Source: Eubacterium sp. MSJ-33 (GTDB lineage Bacteria > Bacillota > Clostridia > Lachnospirales > Lachnospiraceae). From it: a DNA stretch of 64,000 bases. The position numbers and the translations under genes are program-made. The DNA lies in contig NZ_CP076562.1 of assembly GCF_022174665.1 (NCBI RefSeq), positions 622,001 through 686,000 of the forward strand, written 5' to 3'. This document shows, piece after piece, positions 25,615-33,149 of this stretch (position 1 is its first letter; the number at the start of each line of letters is the position of its first letter). The notes under the pieces are model-generated. The model searched no databases. It saw only the letters and a program-made list of their open reading frames with translations, and had not been told where the DNA came from.

Positions 25615-26805
25615 TTAGTATTTTTGCTTGTCCGGTATACGGTTATGTATCTCTTTGAATTCATCAAAATGCTGAATGAATAATTTGACAACCTTCGGAT
25701 CAAAGCTCTTGCCCGATAACCGAATAATCTCATCAAACGTATCTTCCAACGACCAGCCCTTCTTATAATATCTGTCAGAGGTCAATGCATCAAACACATC
25801 ACAAACTGCCATCAGGCGGCTGATATAAGCAATTTCCTCGCCCTTCATACCTAGATAGCCGGTTCCATCCCAGCGTTCATGATGTTCTTTCGCCAGAACG
25901 CACGCCAGATGCATCAATTCACCCGGACATTTCTCCAGAAGTGCCTCTCCATATAAGACATGATTCTTCATAATCTGATATTCTTCGTCCGTCAGCTTAT
26001 CCGGTTTATCAAGAATTTCTTCGCTGATCATCAGTTTACCGATATCGTGCATCATTGATGCCGTTGATACCATCTCCACATATTCATCATCAAAACCGGA
26101 TGCCTTCGCTAATACACGCATATAGGCTGCAACACGCTTGATATGTTCCCCGGTAAACTTCGATTTACTCTCGCTGATCTCCGCAAACGAGAAGATAAGC
26201 CCCGTCTGGTTATCCTGCATAGTAACCGCCATATTGATTGCCGAATTAATCATCATGGAATTTCGCTGTACAATAAAATATGCAGCAACAGAAAGTCCGA
26301 ATACAACCACAATCTGCGGAACCACATAAGATAACATTGCCTCTTCGAACGTCTCGCACGGAAATCCAATAAATACATTTGAAAAACGGTATGAAAAATA
26401 ATTAGATACAACAATACCGCATGACATCAGCAGTGATGCAAACAGAACAAGTGTCTGGTTATAATAAAGTGATGCCAAAAGAATTGGGAACAACATGATT
26501 GGATATGCATACGTTGACAAAAGTGTCAGCATCAGTGTTGCAATCAGACAGACACAGATAATGACAATATGCTTTGTCACAGGTGCATGATCGAATTTTA
26601 ATATGTTGATAATCAGAGTAGGAATCAACGCAATAAAAATTGCCGACGCAAAGAAAACAATCAATACGGAATCATCCATATCCGTACCGAAATAACAATA
26701 CAAAAACGCAAGTGCCAGAATTGCTACAATCACACGCATGCATCTGGCAGATATCTGATTTACTTTCTTATAGTTATCCTGAATCAGTTTTTCTTTACTA
26801 TTCAA
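25615..26805 (-). CDS. membrane HD-GYP domain protein
   Basis: About 396 aa. The N-terminal part has some five or six hydrophobic segments (about 20-180), then a cytoplasmic HD-GYP domain with His253-Asp254 (MMHDIGK), His308-His309 (EHHERWDG) and GTGYLG at 314-319. The GYP proline is replaced by Leu, so c-di-GMP hydrolysis is plausible but not certain. I prefer TTG 26805, one base after the rsfS stop with GGGGGA nine bases ahead; ATG 26838 overlaps rsfS and has GGAGGG with no spacer. A sensor or receptor role in c-di-GMP signalling is inferred, alongside the GGDEF protein at 51042. Confidence 0.83.
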   Translation of the reverse strand: MNSKEKLIQDNYKKVNQISARCMRVIVAILALAFLYCYFGTDMDDSVLIVFFASAIFIALIPTLIINILKFDHAPVTKHIVIICVCLIATLMLTLLSTYAYPIMLFPILLASLYYNQTLVLFASLLMSCGIVVSNYFSYRFSNVFIGFPCETFEEAMLSYVVPQIVVVFGLSVAAYFIVQRNSMMINSAINMAVTMQDNQTGLIFSFAEISESKSKFTGEHIKRVAAYMRVLAKASGFDDEYVEMVSTASMMHDIGKLMISEEILDKPDKLTDEEYQIMKNHVLYGEALLEKCPGELMHLACVLAKEHHERWDGTGYLGMKGEEIAYISRLMAVCDVFDALTSDRYYKKGWSLEDTFDEIIRLSGKSFDPKVVKLFIQHFDEFKEIHNRIPDKQKY

Positions 26806-26806
26806 A

Positions 26807-27154
26807 TTAATATTCCCCCGGTTGTAAAAGCTCTCCATCCCTCCAGATATGATCTAAATCATAGAAGGATCTCTCTTTTTCTGAAAATACATGAATAATT
26901 ATATCATAATAATCCAGCAAAATCCATCCTCCATTTGCATAACCTTCCCGATTTTTCATTTCCGCACCAGCTTCCCGCATCGCATGCTCCACATTATTGC
27001 ACATTGCCTGTACCTGATTACGGTTGGAACCATCTGCAATCACCAGATAATCGCACATGGAAGAAATTTCAGATATCCGAATTACACGGATATTATTTCC
27101 TTTTTTATCATCAAGCGCTTTTACAATTGTTCGAAGAAATTTATTCTCACCCAT
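26807..27154 (-). CDS. rsfS: ribosome silencing factor RsfS
   Basis: A 115-aa protein that binds L14 on the large subunit and blocks subunit joining under starvation. The family pattern CDYLVIADGSNRNQVQAMC and GYANGGWILLDYYDIIIHVF is clear, and the length is standard. It lies between yqeK and the HD-GYP gene in the usual nadD-yqeK-rsfS order. Confidence 0.95.
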   Translation of the reverse strand: MGENKFLRTIVKALDDKKGNNIRVIRISEISSMCDYLVIADGSNRNQVQAMCNNVEHAMREAGAEMKNREGYANGGWILLDYYDIIIHVFSEKERSFYDLDHIWRDGELLQPGEY

Positions 27155-27166
27155 ATCCTGTCTCCC

Positions 27167-27745
27167 TTACAGTTCCATATTATGAACTACATAAAAATCA
27201 TATGTTTTCTGCGTCATATAGTCCATCTCTGCCGTCGTCTTGCTCAGATAATCAAGCGTATTCTTCAATATATGGATCACACAAACATCCAGATTCGTAA
27301 AAGCTTCCTTCCGAATTTCTTCCATCTCCGGGAGCATCTTCCGATTTGGTTCAATATAATCCGCAACGAAGATAATTTTATCCAATATTGTCATGTTCGG
27401 ACGACCGGTTGTATGATACGTAATTGCATCTAAAATCACCTGATCGACCACATCATATTTATATCTTGCATAATACGCTCCAAGTTTCGCGTGCAACATA
27501 TCTGGGTTCTTCTCCTCATACTTGCTGACCGGAAGTCCATGTTTTCTCGCTTTTTCCAGTTTTGTCTTCGTCGGAAGCCCCTTTGCACAATCATGTAGCA
27601 GTCCTGCCACGCGGGCCTTCTCCACATCTTCTCCATACACCATTGCCAGACAGGCCGCAGTATACTCAACTCCAAGAGAATGTGTCAGTCTGGCCGCACT
27701 GATTTTTCCCTTTAAACGTGTTAACATTTTTTCTCGTGTCATCAT
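27167..27745 (-). CDS. yqeK: HD-domain YqeK family bis(5'-nucleosyl)-tetraphosphatase
   Basis: A 192-aa HD hydrolase. His22 region (LTHSLGVEYTA), LLHDCAKG (about 48-55) and the downstream HAKLGAYYA and ADYIEPNR motifs match YqeK, shown in other Firmicutes to split Ap4A symmetrically. Its ATG overlaps nadD by 4 bp (ATGA), so the two are co-translated. Iron or manganese is the likely metal. Confidence 0.92.
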   Translation of the reverse strand: MMTREKMLTRLKGKISAARLTHSLGVEYTAACLAMVYGEDVEKARVAGLLHDCAKGLPTKTKLEKARKHGLPVSKYEEKNPDMLHAKLGAYYARYKYDVVDQVILDAITYHTTGRPNMTILDKIIFVADYIEPNRKMLPEMEEIRKEAFTNLDVCVIHILKNTLDYLSKTTAEMDYMTQKTYDFYVVHNMEL

Positions 27746-28395
27746 ATCTGTCTTCTCCCAGCCTCCTGCTTATAAAGCGCATGTGTTTCTATATACTCTA
27801 ATACATCGTCCGGTACAAGTCCCTGTATGGATTCTCCCTTAGCGATCCTGGCTCGTATCTCACTCGATGAAACCATAACTTGCGGCATCTTCACATAGGA
27901 AATCCGGAATGCCGGATACCTTGTACAAAACTCACGGATATACGTTTCAATCATATCCTGCTGTTTACCCCTCGCGACAACCAGTATCTCACAGAGATCA
28001 GCCAGTTGTTCAAACGCATACCACTTGTGTAACTGAAACAACGAATCATCGCCAATCACAAATTCAATCTGAAGCTTCGGATACAACTGTTTCAACCGCG
28101 TAAATGTATCCACCGTATATGTGTATCCATCCCGTTTCAATTCAAAGCCACTGACCGAAACCCTTGGAATGTGTGCCATCGCCAGCCGCAGCATATCCAG
28201 CCGCATGCTTCCGTCCACAATTGCAGCGTTCTCTTTGTATGCCGGTATATGGTTCGGCATACAGATAAGCTGTTCTATTTTCGGCCGCGTTTTTAAGACC
28301 GCCTGTACAATTGCCACATGTCCTGCATGCACCGGGTTAAACGTTCCCCCAAGAATTGCAATCCTATGAAATTGATCAAAATTAACCTCTGCCAT
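27742..28395 (-). CDS. nadD: nicotinate-nucleotide adenylyltransferase
   Basis: A 217-aa nucleotidyltransferase that makes nicotinate adenine dinucleotide for NAD synthesis. The (T/H)xGH motif is in GGTFNPVHAGHV near residue 12, and the C-terminal ISSxxIR equivalent is VSSSEIRAR. ATG 28395 starts one base after the yhbY stop; the open frame to 28461 would overlap yhbY heavily. It ends in a 4-bp overlap with yqeK. Confidence 0.94.
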   Translation of the reverse strand: MAEVNFDQFHRIAILGGTFNPVHAGHVAIVQAVLKTRPKIEQLICMPNHIPAYKENAAIVDGSMRLDMLRLAMAHIPRVSVSGFELKRDGYTYTVDTFTRLKQLYPKLQIEFVIGDDSLFQLHKWYAFEQLADLCEILVVARGKQQDMIETYIREFCTRYPAFRISYVKMPQVMVSSSEIRARIAKGESIQGLVPDDVLEYIETHALYKQEAGRRQI

Positions 28396-28396
28396 C

Positions 28397-28687
28397 TTAT
28401 TCCGGTAGAACAATCTTCGGATCTTTCTTTCTCTTCTTATACAATACGATCTTCTTGCCAATGACCTGTACGACCTGACTATGTGTACGCTCTGCCATCA
28501 CAGCCGCGATTTCCTTCGGATCATCAAGACAGTTTTTCAACACGCCGATTTTCACCAGTTCACGCTTTTCTAATGCCTCACTGACTGCCGTACAGACCTC
28601 CGGTGTCAGGCTGGATTTTCCAATATTCATAATCGTATCGGCATTCATTGCCAGACTCTTTAGATAAGCTCTCTGCTTACTTGTCAT
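28397..28687 (-). CDS. yhbY: YhbY-type RNA-binding protein
   Basis: A 96-aa CRM-domain protein. TSKQRAYLKSLA at the start and NIGKSSLTPEV mark the domain, with a VQVIGKKIVLYKKRKK basic end. In E. coli the homologue associates with pre-50S particles. ATG 28687 is set by AGAGGAA; an upstream extension to 28726 has no site. It lies between obgE and nadD, the usual Firmicute order. Confidence 0.93.
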   Translation of the reverse strand: MTSKQRAYLKSLAMNADTIMNIGKSSLTPEVCTAVSEALEKRELVKIGVLKNCLDDPKEIAAVMAERTHSQVVQVIGKKIVLYKKRKKDPKIVLPE

Positions 28688-28709
28688 ATTCTTTCCTCTT
28701 TCCTTTTCA

Positions 28710-29999
28710 TTAACGATAATAATCAAACTCCAAACCGTACAATCTTACAGTATCTCCCTCTTCAATGCCAAGATCTTCAAGCATCTGCAAGATTCCATTG
28801 TCCTTTAAGAAACGCTGAAAGAAAGCAAATCCCTTCTCGGACTCCAGATTCGTATAACCAAGCATCTTCTCGATTCTTGGGCCTTCTACAAGGAATACAT
28901 GTTCTTCCTCTGACTTTGTTACTTCGAATGGAAGTTCCGGATCATCCATGAACTCAACATCCATCTCCGGAGCAAATTCAATCACCTCATCCGGTGCTTC
29001 CTTCACTAATTTATTTACATACCACAGCAATTCCTCAACGCCCTTACCGGATACTGCTGATATTGGAAATACTTTGATTCCCTTTGGTTCATATTCATCT
29101 TTCAATAACTGGATGACTGTCTCGTAATCCTCACCATACAATGCATCACACTTATTCGCTGCGATCACCATCGGACGGCTTGCCAATTCTTCATTGTACT
29201 GACGCAATTCCTTATTGATTGCCTCGATATCCACAATTGGATCTCTGCCTTCCGTTGATGCAGCATCAACGATGTGAATCAGCACTTTTGTTCGCTCGAT
29301 GTGACGTAAGAATTCGATTCCAAGTCCTACACCTTCTGATGCCCCTTCGATAATACCCGGAATATCTGCGATTACAAATCCCTGTTTTTCTCCAAGATCT
29401 ACCACACCGAGATTCGGATTGAGTGTAGTGAAATGGTAGTTTGCAATCTTCGGTTTTGCATTCGTCACACGTGACAGGAATGTAGATTTTCCGACATTCG
29501 GAAATCCAACCAGTCCGACATCCGCGATCATCTTAAGCTCCAGAGTTACCCAAAGCTCTTTCGCCGGTTTTCCCGGCTGTGCATATTTCGGTGCCTGCAT
29601 GACCGATGTCACATACTGACGATTTCCTTTGCCACCTCTGCCGCCTTTGAGCAGCGTCACCGGTTCTGTCTTATTCGACATATCCAGGATTATTTTTCCG
29701 GTCTCCGCATCCTTTACAACCGTACCTGCCGGAACCTTCAGTATAATATCTTTTCCGTTGGCACCATGGCAGTTTCTTTTTCCACCTTCCTCTCCATCCT
29801 GTGCCACATATTTACGCACATGACGGAAATCCGTAAGCGTATTTAATCCGGGATCTACCACGAAGATAACATCGCCGCCATCACCGCCGTCGCCGCCGTC
29901 CGGACCACCATCCGGCACATATAATTCCCGACGAAATGACACATGTCCATCGCCGCCTTTTCCTGATCTTATAAATATTTTCGCTCTATCTGCAAACAT
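28710..29999 (-). CDS. obgE: Obg family GTPase
   Basis: A 429-aa GTPase involved in 50S assembly and stress control. The Gly-rich Obg domain fills about 1-158 (repeated GGxGG motifs), the G domain has P-loop GFPNVGKST (about 165-173) and DIPGIIEGA, and the OCT domain occupies about 350-425. No unusual feature is seen. It follows rpmA after a terminator-like hairpin. Confidence 0.97.
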   Translation of the reverse strand: MFADRAKIFIRSGKGGDGHVSFRRELYVPDGGPDGGDGGDGGDVIFVVDPGLNTLTDFRHVRKYVAQDGEEGGKRNCHGANGKDIILKVPAGTVVKDAETGKIILDMSNKTEPVTLLKGGRGGKGNRQYVTSVMQAPKYAQPGKPAKELWVTLELKMIADVGLVGFPNVGKSTFLSRVTNAKPKIANYHFTTLNPNLGVVDLGEKQGFVIADIPGIIEGASEGVGLGIEFLRHIERTKVLIHIVDAASTEGRDPIVDIEAINKELRQYNEELASRPMVIAANKCDALYGEDYETVIQLLKDEYEPKGIKVFPISAVSGKGVEELLWYVNKLVKEAPDEVIEFAPEMDVEFMDDPELPFEVTKSEEEHVFLVEGPRIEKMLGYTNLESEKGFAFFQRFLKDNGILQMLEDLGIEEGDTVRLYGLEFDYYR

Positions 30000-30050
30000 G
30001 GGACACCCTCCCTCATAAATACGATTACCAAATTAACTCATAAATCCAGA

Positions 30051-30075
30051 AAAAGCCGGGATATAACTCCCGGCT
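30051..30075 (-). terminator. terminator/attenuator between rpmA and obgE
   Basis: On the minus strand AGCCGGG, AGTTATAT, CCCGGCT forms a 7-bp GC-rich stem followed by TTTTTC. It sits 15 bp after rpmA and about 50 bp before obgE, so it may lower obgE expression relative to the ribosomal proteins. Confidence 0.75.
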
Positions 30076-30089
30076 CTTCTAGTGCTTTC

Positions 30090-30380
30090 TTACTCAGCTG
30101 ATTCAACAGGGTATACAGAAGCCTGCTTCTTATCTCTACCCTTTCTCTCGAAACGTAAAACACCATCTACAAGTGCAAATAATGTGTCGTCTCCGCCGAT
30201 ACCAACGTTTACACCAGGATGAATCTTAGTTCCACGCTGTCTGAATAAAATATTACCAGCCTTTACAAACTGTCCGTCTGCTCTCTTAGCGCCAAGTCTC
30301 TTAGACTCTGAATCTCTACCGTTCTTAGTAGAACCAACACCCTTCTTATGAGCAAAGAACTGTAAATTCATTCTTAACAT
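30090..30380 (-). CDS. rpmA: 50S ribosomal protein L27 with cleavable N-terminal peptide
   Basis: A 96-aa protein that lines the peptidyl-transferase centre. It begins [14 protein letters not shown]; the LQFF/AHKKG junction is the known cleavage site by Prp in Firmicutes, exposing Ala10 as the mature start. AGGAGG lies 10 bases before ATG 30380. The prp gene is immediately upstream, as is usual, in rplU-prp-rpmA. Confidence 0.97.
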   Translation of the reverse strand: MLRMNLQFFAHKKGVGSTKNGRDSESKRLGAKRADGQFVKAGNILFRQRGTKIHPGVNVGIGGDDTLFALVDGVLRFERKGRDKKQASVYPVESAE

Positions 30381-30385
30381 AGTCG

Positions 30386-30712
30386 TTACACCTCCTTGTA
30401 GTGTACTTGCAAATACTTCTTTCCGTATTCCTTCTCAATATTGGAAAGTCCCAAATCTAAGGTACGGATCAATAATTGTCCTTGTTCATCGCCACTCGAT
30501 GAAAACTTAAATTTTATGCTTCCGGAAGAATCCTGCTCGCATACACAAACATTTTCTGTGAGTGCATCTACCGCATTCACTGTATTAATAACAAGCGCTG
30601 ATACGGAAGCACAGATAATATCTCTGCCTGCGTTCTCATAGCCTGCATGTCCGCTTACCGAAAAACCCCGATAAGTCTTGTCCGGATACATATAAAACAT
30701 TGCCTGTATCAT
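30386..30712 (-). CDS. prp: ribosomal-processing cysteine protease Prp
   Basis: A 108-aa cysteine protease that trims the N-terminus of L27. The dyad is His22 (SGHAGY) and Cys34 ([11 protein letters not shown]). It has the normal length. ATG 30712 lacks a strong ribosome site and starts 8 bp after the rplU stop, so translational coupling is likely. Confidence 0.94.
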   Translation of the reverse strand: MIQAMFYMYPDKTYRGFSVSGHAGYENAGRDIICASVSALVINTVNAVDALTENVCVCEQDSSGSIKFKFSSSGDEQGQLLIRTLDLGLSNIEKEYGKKYLQVHYKEV

Positions 30713-30720
30713 AGTTTCAA

Positions 30721-31026
30721 TTAAGCGTTGATTGCTTCAATCTTAACCTGAGTAAACGGCTGTCTGTGACCCTGCTTCTTGTGATAGCCGGTCTTTCTCT
30801 TGTACTTGTAAACAACAACCTTCTTACCCTTACCTTCACCAAGAACAGTTGCCTTTACAGAAGCGCTCTTGCAAGCATCTCCACAAAGTACATCTTTGTC
30901 AGTATTCACTGCAACTACGTCGAATGATACCTCTGAGCCTTCCTCAGCATTAAGCTTCTCTACCTTAATGATATCTCCTTCAGCTACCTTGTACTGCTTT
31001 CCGCCTGTTGCTATAATTGCGTACAT
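30721..31026 (-). CDS. rplU: 50S ribosomal protein L21
   Basis: A 101-aa large-subunit protein. MYAIIATGGKQYKV at the start and the TGYHKKQGHRQPFTQVKI end are diagnostic. ATG 31026 has AGGAGG seven bases upstream; a longer frame to 31104 runs through the leader and is rejected. It heads rplU-prp-rpmA behind a strong promoter and a structured leader. Confidence 0.97.
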   Translation of the reverse strand: MYAIIATGGKQYKVAEGDIIKVEKLNAEEGSEVSFDVVAVNTDKDVLCGDACKSASVKATVLGEGKGKKVVVYKYKRKTGYHKKQGHRQPFTQVKIEAINA

Positions 31027-31104
31027 ATGGTTTCCTCCTATTATCATTACTCGCCAGTTTCGGTGCTGCATGATTGCAGACTTGTACCCCACTGTGCGGC
31101 ACAC
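31027..31104 (-). promoter_or_regulatory. candidate L21 leader RNA
   Basis: The rplU transcript begins near 31104 and has a leader of about 78 nt with nested hairpins: GTGC-CGCAC near the 5' end, CTGCA-ATCA-TGCAG within CAGT...ACTG arms. A leader before rplU is known in Firmicutes (L21_leader); the match here is by position and fold, not by model search. Confidence 0.5.
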
Positions 31105-31110
31105 TCGTAT

Positions 31111-31139
31111 ATATTAGCATCTGAATAGATGTTTGTCAA
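31111..31139 (-). promoter_or_regulatory. rplU promoter
   Basis: TTGACA and TAATAT on the minus strand are separated by 17 bp, with a transcript start expected near 31104. Confidence 0.8.
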
Positions 31140-31167
31140 CACAAAAAATATAATATTTTGTATTTTT

Positions 31168-32355
31168 TTATGTCAACTTATTATTTTCAGAAAATACTTC
31201 GTGCAATGCACGTTTTCCTTTTTGTCTTGTTAACTCGATAAGACCAAGTTTTGTCATATCTACCACAGTTGTCCGAACCGGATCGGTACGTACAAATTCT
31301 GCCAGCCGTTTCACAAGCTCCTGATTGTGTGTGTCTTCCTTCATGTTGATGAAATCAATCATCACAATTCCGGAGACATTCCGCAGGCGAAGCTGTCTTG
31401 CAATCTCTTTTGCCGCTTCAATATTGATCTTTAGGAACTGTTCCTCCGCATTTTTCCCTTTGATCGACTTTCCGCTATTGACATCAATCACCGTCATTGC
31501 TTCCGTCGGTTCAATCACCAGATACGCCCCGGACTTTAAGTATGCACGCTTTGAAAGTGTCTTCTTAAGCAGACTTGCAAACGAATATCGAAGCGCAAGT
31601 GTATATGCATCCGTATAGAGCGGAATCTCCGGGATTGCTTCCGTTACCTCTGAAATATCAGTCACAATCTCCACATCCTGTAACGCATGCATCCGCCGGA
31701 TATCCTTGATGTATTCGACTTCTGTGTGATACAGGCAGGTATATTGTGTTGCATATTCCGCTTTTTTCATAATTGAATAAAGCAGTCTCGCCTGTGTTTC
31801 AATCTCCCGTTCAATCACAGCATCTTCCGCATACTCTGCTTGTGTCCGGATAATACCGCCGATGTCAATCTTTTTTATTCGTTCAGTCTCTACCGCATTC
31901 CCTTCCGCCAGATAGAGCTGTGCTTCCTGCTCTGCCAAAAGGATTTTCTGCATCAAAGTCTTTAAATTTTTCTTCCTTGAACTGTCTGTAATCTTGGTGG
32001 AAACTCCGACCGGTGCAAAAAGGGTTGTCACCGCATAATCTCCCTGCAACGAAATATCCGTCGTCACCGCATAGCGTTTTGTCTTAATCTTGTCCCGCAC
32101 AACCTGCACCGTCAGCAGATCACCAACCCTTAATTTCTCACCATGGTAATCGTCCATCGACAGATAACAGCTCTCACCCTTCTGGATATCCACGAACGCT
32201 GCATTGATGTTCGGTGACAGGTTCGAGACTCTCGCCCTATAAACATTTCCAAGAATACTGCCATCCTCATAACATCGGATTTCCATTGCTTTTCCATCCT
32301 CAAACAGGATACCAAGCTTCTTCTTATTCCATTCTGTAAATACAAACTGCTTCAT
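31168..32355 (-). CDS. rng: ribonuclease E/G family protein
   Basis: A 395-aa endoribonuclease with an S1-type domain (about 30-110) and the RNase H-like catalytic fold. The two metal-binding aspartates lie in VIDVNSGK (about 287) and VMIDFINM (about 330). It is shorter than E. coli RNase G and ends soon after the TRQKGKRALHE motif, with no degradosome scaffold tail. Such short forms are normal in Clostridia. It lies beside the TIGR03936/TIGR03960 pair, a common Clostridial neighbourhood. Confidence 0.92.
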   Translation of the reverse strand: MKQFVFTEWNKKKLGILFEDGKAMEIRCYEDGSILGNVYRARVSNLSPNINAAFVDIQKGESCYLSMDDYHGEKLRVGDLLTVQVVRDKIKTKRYAVTTDISLQGDYAVTTLFAPVGVSTKITDSSRKKNLKTLMQKILLAEQEAQLYLAEGNAVETERIKKIDIGGIIRTQAEYAEDAVIEREIETQARLLYSIMKKAEYATQYTCLYHTEVEYIKDIRRMHALQDVEIVTDISEVTEAIPEIPLYTDAYTLALRYSFASLLKKTLSKRAYLKSGAYLVIEPTEAMTVIDVNSGKSIKGKNAEEQFLKINIEAAKEIARQLRLRNVSGIVMIDFINMKEDTHNQELVKRLAEFVRTDPVRTTVVDMTKLGLIELTRQKGKRALHEVFSENNKLT

Positions 32356-32379
32356 ACTCTCTTATCTGCATACTTACAT

Positions 32380-32428
32380 CATATGTCACCACGCGCCAGC
32401 GTGATGACCTGCGCGTGCATCAGCACGC
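32380..32428. repeat. dispersed two-hairpin intergenic repeat, copy 1
   Basis: A 49-bp element starting CATATGTCACCACGC, with hairpin CACGC-GCCA-GCGTG followed by a second hairpin GCGTGC-ATCA-GCACGC. A second copy lies at 58747-58795 in the same orientation. The first 15 bases are identical and the second hairpin keeps pairing through changes in both arms. It fills the gap between the TIGR03936 gene and the RNase E/G gene. Confidence 0.75.
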
Positions 32429-32453
32429 TTCATTATATCATGCAGCACTTCAA

Positions 32454-33149
32454 TTAAAATCTTGTTCCACTTGCAGAAAGCGGCTGTAAATTCTTTTTCT
32501 CACCCATGTAGGTCTCCAGCCGATGAATCCGGTAATCATACCGGTTAAACGGTACATCTGCTTCGTTACATATTGCCTCTACGACAAGCTCCGGCTTTAA
32601 GTTATCCTTACTTCCGGATGCAAGCAGCATATAGATGCCATCCTTATATTCTTTGATTTCATAGATGAGGGGGCGGATATCCGTCAGTTCCTCTTTGGAC
32701 TTTGTCTTTTTAATAATCTCAACCTTCTCTTTTCCCGCAAATGCAGGCAATGCCTGCATAAGCTGCGGCATCGTATCATTCTCACATTCATCGTTTTTGT
32801 AGATATAATAATCAGACGCAGTCACGATTGCCATCGACGGCTTCGCATTGTCCGGAAGCTCGATGATATCTAACACCTGAATCTCCGGCGGCATCGTTGC
32901 ATTCAGACGTGCCATCATATCTTCGGTTGTTGTCACACTTTCAAACTCTCCATCAAAATACTCACCATCCGATGTCATACCGAGCGGCATCGGTGCCGCA
33001 AAGGAGATCATCTGGTGAGGCGAAAATCCTTTGGAATATGAGACATCCAGTTTTGCACGCCGGATTGCCTTCTGAAAAAAACGCATAATATCGAGATGTC
33101 CGATAAACCGGAGACTTCCAAGCTTCGTGTATTTAATTCTTAGCTTCAA
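32454..33149 (-). CDS. TIGR03936 family radical SAM-associated protein (DUF2344)
   Basis: About 231 aa. MKLRIKYTKLGSLRFIGHLDIMRFFQKAIRRA at the start (continuing through KGFSPHQMISFAAPMPLG) is the DUF2344 signature. I start at TTG 33149, with GGAGGAGG eight bases upstream, because this gives the family's canonical N-terminus; ATG 33167 and 33182 would place the ribosome site inside. It overlaps the radical SAM gene by 17 bp. The pair is conserved across Clostridia and thought to act together; substrate unknown. Confidence 0.9.
   Translation of the reverse strand: MKLRIKYTKLGSLRFIGHLDIMRFFQKAIRRAKLDVSYSKGFSPHQMISFAAPMPLGMTSDGEYFDGEFESVTTTEDMMARLNATMPPEIQVLDIIELPDNAKPSMAIVTASDYYIYKNDECENDTMPQLMQALPAFAGKEKVEIIKKTKSKEELTDIRPLIYEIKEYKDGIYMLLASGSKDNLKPELVVEAICNEADVPFNRYDYRIHRLETYMGEKKNLQPLSASGTRF

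Noticed and set aside
26891-27433. 180-aa plus-strand frame over rsfS and yqeK
   Set aside because: Antisense to two well-recognised genes, no ribosome site, low-complexity His/Ile content.
31027-31104. Upstream extension of rplU
   Set aside because: The 26 extra residues would cover the leader, and AGGAGG sits directly before 31026.
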